From positions 47,399 through 111,398 of the forward strand of contig JBGCGD010000036.1 of assembly GCA_045110515.1 (NCBI GenBank): a DNA stretch of 64,000 nucleotides, given 5' to 3'. The notes below the pieces were generated by a model, which made no database searches, was not told where the DNA came from, and worked only from the letters and a program-made list of their open reading frames with translations. Of this stretch, positions 17,493 through 25,252 are shown in pieces. Origin of the DNA: Granulosicoccus sp045110515. Lineage in GTDB: Bacteria > Pseudomonadota > Gammaproteobacteria > Granulosicoccales > Granulosicoccaceae. The first letter of the stretch is position 1, and every line of letters starts with the position of its first letter. Position numbers and translations under genes: made by a program.

Positions 17493-18722
17493 TTACTGCA
17501 AATCGAAATCGTAGGTGAGTTCAGTTTTCATATCAGTTGTACGCAGTTCTATCAACCATTCCCAGTTGCCTGGCATGTGTAAGACGAGGCCGTCTACTTG
17601 CACTTTCAGTTGTGAATCTGAGTGCTCAGTAACAGTGTGTTCTGGTTCGTAGTTCATACCATGTCCATGCGCTGGCATACTCGCGTTGATTTTTAGTGTC
17701 ATGTCTTTAACATCGGTGTCGCACACAGTAATTAACACCGAAAACGGCTCGCTCACTTCAATAGGATTTAGCGCTTGAACCACGACCGTTGGCTCATCAC
17801 CAACGACATGTGTATTGTCATCGGCAGAAACACCGCAGTTAGCGTCCACGTCGGCCGAACCCATATTTTTGGCTCTGTTGGCTTCCCAATGCGGCATAAT
17901 TAAGTTGTAGGCATTCTTCCAGGCAACTCCTTCCGCGACATCAGCGGGCAGGGAGCTAAGCCAAACTCGAGCACCTTCTGCGTGCTCGGGTATGAAATAC
18001 ATACGCTCAGGCGTGTAGGTATCGGTTCCAAGCATCATACGATCCGGGTATTGAGTGAACAGTTCAATCCAGTCTTCACTGAGTTGCCCGCCACTTCCAA
18101 CTTCTGAGCGAAAGGCTAAATCGGCCCAAAGTCGGTCATGTTTGCCCAGCATATCGGCTATTTCACCAGGCGAGTCAAACCCAGAGTGGGCCCAGAGAAC
18201 TTTAACGTTTGAGTTTTGAGCTAGAAGCCGTTCAACAGCATCAGCATCTGAATGTGCGTGTAGTATCAGATTGTATTGGTCAGCTAAATCGACAATACGG
18301 CGGGGAATAGGCAAATCGGCGCTCTCACCGTACAGATGGAACTCGCCAATGCTGGCGTAGGCATTCGAGGCCAATAAGTCTTCAACATAGGCTAGGGCGC
18401 CCTCGTCGGTAAACCAGGTTCCGAGCTCCCCACGACGGCGATATGGACGTAGACCGGGAACAATGAGATCCGGGGCTAGCTCGCTGAGTAGCTGTGTGCC
18501 GTTGTCATCAGAACTGGATACCAGGGCAAACTTAAGCTTGGCGCTTCGCATCAACTCGATGACACGCTCGGGTGGTGTGTATTCAACAGAGTCGTGGCTG
18601 TAATGGATGTGGGCATCGGCAATAGGAAAGTCGGTTTGCGCATGACCCGCACTCATAACTAGCCCAGATAGAATGGCGCAGGCGCACCAGGGTTTTGATG
18701 ACGTCGGTAGTGAAAAAATCAT
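17493..18722 (-). CDS. Exported amidohydrolase-fold protein with C-terminal YtkA-like domain
   Basis: A 409-residue protein with a signal peptide (about residues 1-28, ending AGHAQ). Residues about 30-290 look like an amidohydrolase TIM barrel of the amidohydrolase-2 type, with metal-ligand-like motifs DAHIHYSH, LHAHSD, WAHSG and GTDTYTPERM. From about residue 310 a separate beta-sandwich region follows with MPAHGHGMNYEP, a His/Met-rich motif typical of YtkA-like domains. The fusion is unusual. It lies just upstream of a di-heme peroxidase gene on the same strand. Substrate and metal are unknown. Confidence 0.75.
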   Translation of the reverse strand: MIFSLPTSSKPWCACAILSGLVMSAGHAQTDFPIADAHIHYSHDSVEYTPPERVIELMRSAKLKFALVSSSDDNGTQLLSELAPDLIVPGLRPYRRRGELGTWFTDEGALAYVEDLLASNAYASIGEFHLYGESADLPIPRRIVDLADQYNLILHAHSDADAVERLLAQNSNVKVLWAHSGFDSPGEIADMLGKHDRLWADLAFRSEVGSGGQLSEDWIELFTQYPDRMMLGTDTYTPERMYFIPEHAEGARVWLSSLPADVAEGVAWKNAYNLIMPHWEANRAKNMGSADVDANCGVSADDNTHVVGDEPTVVVQALNPIEVSEPFSVLITVCDTDVKDMTLKINASMPAHGHGMNYEPEHTVTEHSDSQLKVQVDGLVLHMPGNWEWLIELRTTDMKTELTYDFDLQ

Positions 18723-18840
18723 AAGCTAACCTAGCCTGTCCAATTACCGTAGAGACTACAGCTTACAACATCATTAAATACGCAATAAGTGTGGATTTTG
18801 ACGCTATAGTGGTGTTGTTTTTTATAGGAGAGTTTTTAAC

Positions 18841-19158
18841 GTGATCCGCCATTGTGTATTTATTCGATTCAAAAGCGAAGTTAACGAGACGCAAAAGGCT
18901 GAGTTGTTCTCAGAAATCGATGCGCTGAAAAACCATCTAGCCGGTATTTTAGCCGTACATATTGGGCACAACGTTAGCCCTGAAACCGGTATGGATAAAG
19001 GTTTTTCTGATGGTTTTATCGTCGATTTCAAAGATGCCGCCAGTCGCGATGCCTATTTGGAAGACGAAGATCATCAAAAAACGGGTGGTAGGCTTGTGGA
19101 AGCCTCTGAGGGGGGAGTGGACGGTATTCTGGTATACGATTTGGAAATCGCCGACTAA
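18841..19158 (+). CDS. Dabb-family (stress-responsive alpha/beta barrel) protein
   Basis: A 105-residue protein beginning VIRHCVFIRFK, the hallmark opening of the Dabb family of dimeric ferredoxin-like barrels. The start is GTG at 18841, preceded by AGGAG at a normal distance. A DHQ motif lies near residue 80. Members include small enzymes and stress proteins; no specific reaction is implied. It is divergent from the amidohydrolase gene and probably monocistronic. Confidence 0.85.
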   Translation: MIRHCVFIRFKSEVNETQKAELFSEIDALKNHLAGILAVHIGHNVSPETGMDKGFSDGFIVDFKDAASRDAYLEDEDHQKTGGRLVEASEGGVDGILVYDLEIAD

Positions 19159-19281
19159 GTAGTGCGAGTAAATTTTTGCCGGGTAACGAGAACTGAACAG
19201 TACTCTACGCAAGCCTGCCTTTGTCGCACAGTGGTTTGGCCACGGGTCGAATCCGAAGCTCGGTGCTCTGAACAAGGGGTC

Positions 19282-19842
19282 ATGTCGTACAAAGAAACAA
19301 CTCTCCACAAGCCATATCAAATGATCCATTTTCAGCGTTCATTCATCGCATGCACCTTACTTTGCACTGCTCAGCTTGCGCAAGCTAACGTGGCAGTGGA
19401 TTTCAGAGAAGGCGCTCCTAAGGACAGGTTTACTATCACTTACACGGGTGAGTGCGTCCTTAACGAGGTAATCTTCAACATCGATTTGTCGGGAACCGAT
19501 GGAAAGCTGATTTTCGACACGACCTCAGCAGGCGCAGGCGTTGAAGTATTTCAGCCCTTTGAGGTGACTCAGGGCTCAGTCAAACTCCTCTCGAGTCAAC
19601 GGGTCAACGATGGGGATAAATCGTTGTCCCTGTCTATTGAAAAACTAGATTCTGGCGAATCCATTAGTTTCACCATTGATGTTGACGATACATTGACGAA
19701 CAGTGAGCTTGGAAATATCCGGATCAGTGATTCTGAGATACGAGGTGGAACTATTCAGATTAAGGTGGGTGAGAAAATCAGCGCTTCCGCAGTTTTCGGC
19801 CGCAACAGCAAAGCAGAGACGTCGCCTCTTCCTTGCATATAA
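19282..19842 (+). CDS. Exported beta-rich protein of unknown function
   Basis: A 186-residue frame, with ATG 19282 (AAGGGG two bases upstream) or ATG 19321 as start; the second gives a cleaner signal peptide, MIHFQRSFIACTLL to AQAN. The open frame goes 40 codons further upstream but that part is Cys/Arg-rich and unlikely. The mature part is acidic, without Cys except near its ends, and reads like a beta-sandwich (FTITYTGECVLNE, SISFTIDVDDTL). It resembles proteins labelled aggregation-factor-core-like in marine bacteria, from memory and with low certainty. It stands alone before a convergent ABC operon. Confidence 0.6.
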   Translation: MSYKETTLHKPYQMIHFQRSFIACTLLCTAQLAQANVAVDFREGAPKDRFTITYTGECVLNEVIFNIDLSGTDGKLIFDTTSAGAGVEVFQPFEVTQGSVKLLSSQRVNDGDKSLSLSIEKLDSGESISFTIDVDDTLTNSELGNIRISDSEIRGGTIQIKVGEKISASAVFGRNSKAETSPLPCI

Positions 19843-19857
19843 GTACCTGCCCTGTAG

Positions 19858-19921
19858 CTCCATACAAATTATGGAGTATTGAACAGCATCGGTTGGCAAA
19901 CGTTAAGTGAAATGTTTGCCA
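19858..19921. terminator. Two stem-loops between convergent genes
   Basis: A 7 bp stem CTCCATA/TATGGAG with a five-base loop (19858-19876) and an 8 bp stem TGGCAAAC/GTTTGCCA with a 12-base loop (19894-19921) fill the gap between two converging genes. Neither has a clear T-run, so transcription end by these is only probable. Confidence 0.35.
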
Positions 19922-19934
19922 GCGTACGAATAGA

Positions 19935-20690
19935 CTAGAGGATTTGGCTAAGAAACTCTCTGGTTCTCGGGTCTTCGGCTTGGTCGAAAAAAGTGTCGGG
20001 TGGCCCGTGTTCAACGATAACTCCCCGGTCGGTAAAATAGATGTGATCTGCAATTTCTTTTGCAAAACCCATTTCATGGGTGACCAGCATACATGTCATG
20101 CCGTCTTCAGCCAGGTCTTTAATAGCGACTAATACTTCTTTGACTGTTTCCGGATCGAGCGCAGCTGTAACCTCGTCAAACAGCATGATGTCTGGGGCCA
20201 TTGCTAAAGAACGGGCGATAGCCACACGTTGCTGCTGACCACCTGACAATTCCCCTGGGTATGCGTTTTCTTTTCCTTGCAACTTAACTTTCGCAATGAG
20301 TTCTCTGGCACGCTTTTCCACATCGGCAGGGTTTTGCTTCAATACCTTAATCGGCGCCATCATGATATTTTCAAGAGCGGTTTTATGTGGGAAAAGGTTG
20401 TATTGCTGAAACACCATGCCCACTTTTTTTCGCAGCGCAAGCTTATCCAGATCTTTATCGTTGACTTCCTGGCCTTCAACTTTGATAGAGCCCGATTGGA
20501 TATCGTTAAGCGCGTTGACGCACCGGATTAATGTAGATTTTCCTGAGCCTGAAGGCCCAATGATGCAAATCACTTCGCCTTTCATAACATCCATAGATAC
20601 GCCTTTAAGCACTTCCAGGCTCCCAAATGACTTACGTAAATCTTTAATTGAGACGATGGGCTGGTCGTCTGTCCAAGCGTTTTGTGACAT
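19935..20690 (-). CDS. Polar amino acid ABC transporter ATPase (GlnQ/AapP-like)
   Basis: A 251-residue ATPase with Walker A GPSGSGKST, the polar-amino-acid signature LSGGQQQRVAIARSLAM, Walker B IMLFDEVTAALDPE and VTHEMGFAKEIADH, all near-diagnostic of the PAAT ATPase group. ATG 20690 follows AAGGA by seven bases; an in-frame TTG just before it is less likely. It lies 9 bases after the inner permease gene and ends the operon binding protein - permease - permease - ATPase. Confidence 0.95.
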   Translation of the reverse strand: MSQNAWTDDQPIVSIKDLRKSFGSLEVLKGVSMDVMKGEVICIIGPSGSGKSTLIRCVNALNDIQSGSIKVEGQEVNDKDLDKLALRKKVGMVFQQYNLFPHKTALENIMMAPIKVLKQNPADVEKRARELIAKVKLQGKENAYPGELSGGQQQRVAIARSLAMAPDIMLFDEVTAALDPETVKEVLVAIKDLAEDGMTCMLVTHEMGFAKEIADHIYFTDRGVIVEHGPPDTFFDQAEDPRTREFLSQIL

Positions 20691-20699
20691 CAATGTTCC

Positions 20700-21599
20700 T
20701 TAGAGTTTGACAGCGAAGCGACGCTCAAGTGCAATGGTTGCACGAGCAATCGGATAGCAATAAGCGAAGAATATGAATAGCGCGAAACCGTAAAACGGCA
20801 CCAACAACTCAGGTCGATTGTTTTCAGCTTCTATGGCCTGTCGGCTTAGCGTGATGAGTTCCTCAACACCTAGTAGCGAGCATAGAGGAGTCGCCATGGT
20901 TAAGATGGCGTACCAATTCATCCATGGTGGAATCATGCGCTTAAAGCACTGGGGGAGAATAATTTGCCATAGTGTTTGGTGGCGAGTATACGCCAGAGAC
21001 TCTGCGGCTTCCCATTGGCCATTGGGTACTGAATTGATTGCCCCGCGCACCACCTCTGCTATGTTAGCCATTATTGGTAGACACAAACCAAATACTGCTT
21101 TCACCCAGTCAGGAATTCTGATGGTAGTGTCGCCAACTTCTATCTCATACGGTAGTGCAAGCAGAACGATAAACAGCAACACTAACCAGGGTGAATTTCT
21201 GAATATTTGTGTAATGACTTGGGCTGGCCAGCGAATGTAAAAAGTCGGTGATATTTGCATTAAGCCCAGCACGATACCAAGGACGGTTCCCGTGAGCATG
21301 GCGAAAAATGAAATGATGACATTAAATAAAAATCCTCCGGTCACAATGAAGGGAATCCATCGTAGCAATGCCTGGAAAGCATCTGCTGTTGTATAGCCAG
21401 TGGCGGCGTAGCTTAAGCTTGGCCACACAAATACGGCCGTCAGCATAAGTGCCCAAGCCCAAATAGGCGTGGATGCCAGCCAACGCGAAAAGAGTAAATC
21501 GTCAGGCTCACCTGCAGCGGTGGCTTTAAACGGCTTAAGTACCGCAAAATTTGTCGTCGGTACGGTGTTGATACCGGGAATGGAATTTTTCTTGTTCAT
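20700..21599 (-). CDS. Polar amino acid ABC transporter permease (second)
   Basis: A 299-residue membrane protein of the HisM/AapM type. A hydrophilic N-terminus of about 45 residues precedes several membrane segments, and the ATPase-coupling loop AAESLAYTRHQTLWQIILPQ is at about residues 203-222. Its long N-terminal extension with an extra membrane segment is typical of the general L-amino-acid (Aap) class. It begins three bases after the stop of the first permease. Confidence 0.92.
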   Translation of the reverse strand: MNKKNSIPGINTVPTTNFAVLKPFKATAAGEPDDLLFSRWLASTPIWAWALMLTAVFVWPSLSYAATGYTTADAFQALLRWIPFIVTGGFLFNVIISFFAMLTGTVLGIVLGLMQISPTFYIRWPAQVITQIFRNSPWLVLLFIVLLALPYEIEVGDTTIRIPDWVKAVFGLCLPIMANIAEVVRGAINSVPNGQWEAAESLAYTRHQTLWQIILPQCFKRMIPPWMNWYAILTMATPLCSLLGVEELITLSRQAIEAENNRPELLVPFYGFALFIFFAYCYPIARATIALERRFAVKL

Positions 21600-21602
21600 C
21601 TT

Positions 21603-22361
21603 TTAACCTGCGTAACCCGGTATGCGCATGGTTCTTTCCCAACGGGACATTCCCCATACCAAAATACCAACAAGAAAAATAAATGAGAAAAATAGCAAGA
21701 TCATGGTGGGGTACTGAGCACTTGGGTAATCGCTCCATATACTCACGGATTGATACAGTAGCTCGGGTACGGCAATGGCGATGGCCTGAGTTGTGGTTTT
21801 TACAAGATTCACCAAGTTATTATTGAGAGCTGGCAGAGATACTCTGAAAGCCAGCGGTAACACGATTTCTTTATAGGTTTGCAGTCGCGTAAAGCCCAAC
21901 GCGCTAGCAGCCTCTTGGGTCGATTCCGGTACTGCTTCAATACCAGATCGAAAAATTTCGACATTGAAGGCTCCAGCAAAAAATGACAATGAAATAATTG
22001 CCCAGCCAATATTTGAAATGAGCGGAATTTGCGTCCAACCATCGGGCGCAGTGACAGCAGGTGTAAATTGGCCCAGCGCGAAATAGAAAAATAACAGCTG
22101 CACGAATGGCGGCGTATTACGAAAGAATTGAATGTATCCTTGCACAATGCGTCGTACCCATACAGACGGCGAGCTCTGCATCCAGGCGCCTACAACTCCA
22201 ATAATGACCGAGAACAGCACGCACGTAATAGATAGAACAACGGTGTGTTGAAGACCTTTCACAATCCTGGCCCACTGCCTGGGTTCGTGAAAGAAAATGA
22301 AATTCCAGCGCGGATAGTCGTCCGCTAACTGTCTGAAGAACTCAGTGAACGCTTCTAGCAT
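21603..22361 (-). CDS. Polar amino acid ABC transporter permease (first)
   Basis: A 252-residue membrane protein of the HisQ/GltJ type with the sequence IQFFRNTPPFVQLLFFY and the coupling loop AASALGFTRLQTYKEIVLPLAF (written here to show family, about residues 158-180). It pairs with the next permease. It lies 89 bases after the binding-protein gene, across a strong stem-loop. Confidence 0.93.
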   Translation of the reverse strand: MLEAFTEFFRQLADDYPRWNFIFFHEPRQWARIVKGLQHTVVLSITCVLFSVIIGVVGAWMQSSPSVWVRRIVQGYIQFFRNTPPFVQLLFFYFALGQFTPAVTAPDGWTQIPLISNIGWAIISLSFFAGAFNVEIFRSGIEAVPESTQEAASALGFTRLQTYKEIVLPLAFRVSLPALNNNLVNLVKTTTQAIAIAVPELLYQSVSIWSDYPSAQYPTMILLFFSFIFLVGILVWGMSRWERTMRIPGYAG

Positions 22362-22406
22362 AAGCAGAATTAAGTGCAGCGACTAAGGCAAAGAGAGAAT
22401 GAGTTT

Positions 22407-22434
22407 CGGAAGGCTTCCGGTGTGAAGCCTTCCG
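22407..22434 (-). other. Stem-loop between binding-protein and permease genes
   Basis: A perfect 11 bp stem (CGGAAGGCTTC, 22407-22417, with GAAGCCTTCCG, 22424-22434) around a six-base loop. No T-run follows on the coding strand, so it more likely stabilises the upstream binding-protein message than ends all transcription. Confidence 0.6.
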
Positions 22435-22450
22435 CTGGCCGAATAAAACC

Positions 22451-23293
22451 TTACTTACCAGCTAGCCAATCGCTGTAGGCCGCATTTTTGTCTGCCAGGT
22501 AAGCCGTTGGCTTGATGCCCCACTTAGCTTCCAGCTCCATTAGCTGACCAGATTGATGCATGTTGAATGTAAGACCAGACATGAAGTGTCCGAACACACA
22601 CTCTTTCTCTGCCAGTGGTACAGCTAGGCCCCACGGGTTGTCATCTTCTGAAGCTAAAGGCATTTCGAAGTCATCGTAATCACCAGAAGATAAATCAGAA
22701 CCGATTGAGGAGTCATCGTATACCCATGCGACACATTTCCTGTCACGCAACGCCTGCTTGGCTTCGGCGTTACCAGTGAAAGCGACGATGTTGACGCCAT
22801 ATCGTTCAGTCACAACTTCGTTGTAAAACGCGCCTTGCTTGCCGCAAACGGGTTTGCCACGTAAGTCTTCCCAACTGGTGAAGCCCAGTGCTTTCGGCGC
22901 CATGACATTGGTGCCTGAGGTGTAGTAGTTGGGTTGAGTGATGCCCACGATTTCACGACGATCAGCGCGGTCAGACATGGTGGCGATCATCATGTCGATT
23001 TTACCTTGCTCTAAAAACTGCATGCGGTTTGATGATTGTACAGCCACAGTTTCCAAATCAACACCCATGGCATCGGCAGCAGCCTGAGCCAGGTCAATTT
23101 CCATACCGACGATTTCGCCATCAGTATTACGGAAACCCCAGGGTTTGTAGTCGGCTTTAACACCCACAACAACTTTACCGCGCTCCATGACTTTGTTCCA
23201 TACGTCGTTAGTGCAAGCGGCATGTGTAGCAGATGATAATCCGCCCAGAGTGGTGGCAACGACGGCCGCCAAAGTGATCTTTGGTATGTTCAA
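22451..23293 (-). CDS. Polar amino acid ABC transporter, periplasmic binding protein (family 3)
   Basis: A 280-residue exported binding protein. The start is TTG at 23293: GGAG (23301-23304 on the other strand) is seven bases away and the first residues give a Sec signal, MNIPKITLAAVV to THAA. The mature part has the family-3 opening GKVVVGVKADYKPWGFRNTDG and the ligand-binding segment SNRMQFLEQGKIDMMIA. Four Cys in the mature protein could form two disulfides. It serves the two permeases and ATPase that follow. The ligand is probably an amino acid or betaine-like compound; the nearby BKACE and dehydrogenase genes hint at an amine. Confidence 0.92.
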   Translation of the reverse strand: MNIPKITLAAVVATTLGGLSSATHAACTNDVWNKVMERGKVVVGVKADYKPWGFRNTDGEIVGMEIDLAQAAADAMGVDLETVAVQSSNRMQFLEQGKIDMMIATMSDRADRREIVGITQPNYYTSGTNVMAPKALGFTSWEDLRGKPVCGKQGAFYNEVVTERYGVNIVAFTGNAEAKQALRDRKCVAWVYDDSSIGSDLSSGDYDDFEMPLASEDDNPWGLAVPLAEKECVFGHFMSGLTFNMHQSGQLMELEAKWGIKPTAYLADKNAAYSDWLAGK

Positions 23294-23503
23294 AATAATG
23301 CTCCAATTTAAGTGTGTACTTATGTGGTTATATTTACGGAAGACCTTAAGATGATCAACCGCTGTTACTACGCCTTATCCGATGCTTAGATTCTTTCAAT
23401 TCCAACAACTTAACACGCTGTAAACCTTTTGCGAAGTGTTCGCCAGCGCAAACGCAGCCTGCGCGTAGCACGCCCGTGCTGCAACCTAAGTAGTGAATGT
23501 GCT

Positions 23504-24283
23504 TTAGTGTCTCTCCATGCTTGTGAGTTTTGATTTCACTTCGGCCACTCTTTGGGCATTATCTATTGCTAGGCTGCCGTCTTCATTCGAAAAGGAATTT
23601 TCAAATCCAACTCGAGCTTTCCCGCCTTCGACAAAGCCCTTGTAGAGACAGGCAGTTTCCTGAGTTCCGAACGCACATAATGCCCAGTCTGCTGAGATAG
23701 AGCTCTTGTTCATCCACGCTAGAAACGGGTTAAGATCAGCAGGGGAGCTCTGTTGATTCTGGGTATATCTTCCCAACACGAACAATAGTTGCAAACCATC
23801 GGCAGAGATACTGTGCGAATCTAGTAGGCGACTCAACGCCGTTAAATCATCCTGTCCATACAGGATATGCTGCACAGCAATGCCATCATTGTGACACTGC
23901 TTATAAAAGTTCAAGGCTTTAAGTGTAATTCCTTCACTGAGCATTTCCGCTAGAGATACGGAGACAGACTGTGGCGCAACATCTGTGACAACTTGCCGTT
24001 GTTGTGCAGGCGTGTATTGACCCACTGACTCGGTCGTAATTTGAATGTCCAGCTCTGGTACGGCAATGTTCAGTTCGGCAAGAGCTTGTTTGTAAAGCTG
24101 CGCATCGAGCGAATGACTACCATCAGGGTTACGCACATGTAAATGCAAGCCTGTCGCTCCGGCATGGTAACAAGCTACTGCTGTTTCAACTGTTTCGCTA
24201 ATGCTAAGGGGGATAGCCGGGTGGTCTGCCTTGAGTTTTCTTGCACCATTGGGTGCCACCATAATTTTTGGCAGGGTTTTCAT
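23504..24283 (-). CDS. BKACE-family beta-keto acid cleavage enzyme
   Basis: A 259-residue protein of the DUF849/BKACE family, which condenses a beta-keto acid with acetyl-CoA and cleaves it to acetoacetate plus a new acyl-CoA, using zinc. It has the metal-binding His47-x-His49 (GLHLHVRNPDG), the TTES segment near residue 83 and the C-terminal RVGFENSF with a conserved Glu. Known members act on 3-keto-5-aminohexanoate and dehydrocarnitine. It is a little shorter than most members (about 270-310). It lies 10 bases after the RpiR regulator gene on the same strand, so regulator and enzyme form one operon. Confidence 0.88.
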   Translation of the reverse strand: MKTLPKIMVAPNGARKLKADHPAIPLSISETVETAVACYHAGATGLHLHVRNPDGSHSLDAQLYKQALAELNIAVPELDIQITTESVGQYTPAQQRQVVTDVAPQSVSVSLAEMLSEGITLKALNFYKQCHNDGIAVQHILYGQDDLTALSRLLDSHSISADGLQLLFVLGRYTQNQQSSPADLNPFLAWMNKSSISADWALCAFGTQETACLYKGFVEGGKARVGFENSFSNEDGSLAIDNAQRVAEVKSKLTSMERH

Positions 24284-24293
24284 CTATCCTAAC

Positions 24294-25163
24294 CTAACTG
24301 TGTGAGATTTCATCGAGGCGTTGATTTTGCTCAGCAATACTTTGAATTTCCTCTATTGCTTTGTCACCGGTTCGGGACAACAGCATGCCCGCAAGCGTTT
24401 CGATTAAGACTAACGTGGCTGCATAAGAAGAAAAAAACTGCGGACTTTCAATTTTTTGAATGAACACATGTTTTGCATGTTTGATGGCTGGAAATGTATG
24501 GCTATTGGTTAGTAAGATAATGTTGGCCTTACGCTCTGCAGCCATTTGTGTCGCAAGTATCGCGCGTTTTGCATAGGGTGCCTTAGATAAAACGATGACT
24601 ACGTCATCACTATTCAACCGTGATAGCGAACTAGCCATGGTGACACCATTACGCCCCGCGACACTCCATCGTCCGTCAAACCAGCTTGTCAGGTAGGCAA
24701 AATAGTCAGCAAAACCGGCAGAGCTTAACGACCCGATAATCATTATCTTGTTTGCGGCTGCCAGGGTATCAACGGCTGCGTCTAGTTCGGCAGTATCGAT
24801 ATCGTTTGCCAGCGATTGAATGTTCGCTACGCACGCATTGACGTGTCTAGGTAGAAACGGAATATTCGCATCTTCTCGCAATTGTTGGGCTTTGGTGGCA
24901 ATTTGGTTAGAGCTATTGGCCAGCTCTTTGCGGGCCATGTCTTGAAGTTGTTCGTAGTGTTCATAACCGATGGCTCGCGCGAGGCGTGAGAAGCTTGACG
25001 GAGACAAGCCGCTTTCCTGCGCGATGGAGCGCAGAGATCGCGTGGCAACTTCAAAACCGTTACCCATGATGAAATCGGCAGCGAGCTTTAAGGCATCACT
25101 GAGTTCGTTGTAGTGCTCAGTGATTGCACTTTGTACGCTAGGGTGGGATTTGGCCAAAAACAT
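24294..25163 (-). CDS. RpiR/MurR-family transcriptional regulator
   Basis: A 289-residue regulator with an N-terminal HTH_6 domain (about residues 15-75, SLRSIAQESGLSPSSFSRL) and a C-terminal SIS sugar-isomerase-like effector domain (about 110-250, MIIGSLSSAGFADYF). I use ATG 25163; the open frame extends to a TTG at 25220, but that segment lies over the operators and adds an unrelated hydrophobic leader. Two TGAAAC...GTTTCA inverted repeats lie between it and the divergent oxidase gene. It likely controls both directions, sensing a metabolite of the pathway. Confidence 0.88.
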   Translation of the reverse strand: MFLAKSHPSVQSAITEHYNELSDALKLAADFIMGNGFEVATRSLRSIAQESGLSPSSFSRLARAIGYEHYEQLQDMARKELANSSNQIATKAQQLREDANIPFLPRHVNACVANIQSLANDIDTAELDAAVDTLAAANKIMIIGSLSSAGFADYFAYLTSWFDGRWSVAGRNGVTMASSLSRLNSDDVVIVLSKAPYAKRAILATQMAAERKANIILLTNSHTFPAIKHAKHVFIQKIESPQFFSSYAATLVLIETLAGMLLSRTGDKAIEEIQSIAEQNQRLDEISHS

Positions 25164-25219
25164 GAAACGCAGTGTTTCAAATGTATTAGCGCTTGTCAAT
25201 ATGTGAAACAAATGTTTCA
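25163..25219. promoter_or_regulatory. Pair of TGAAAC-GTTTCA operators between RpiR and FAD-oxidoreductase genes
   Basis: TGAAACGCAGTGTTTCA (25163-25179, 5-base spacer) and TGAAACAAATGTTTCA (25204-25219, 4-base spacer) share the same inverted arms and have centres about 40 bases apart, close to four helical turns. The first touches the regulator's start codon. They are the obvious binding sites for the adjacent RpiR protein. No single promoter pair stands out. Confidence 0.65.
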
Positions 25220-25252
25220 ATTTCAGTATTGTCGCTAAAGAGCCCCGTCATA

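Noticed and set aside
18949..19329. 126-codon minus-strand frame over the Dabb gene
   Set aside because: The Dabb gene on the plus strand has a ribosome site and family opening; this frame crosses a gene boundary without signals.
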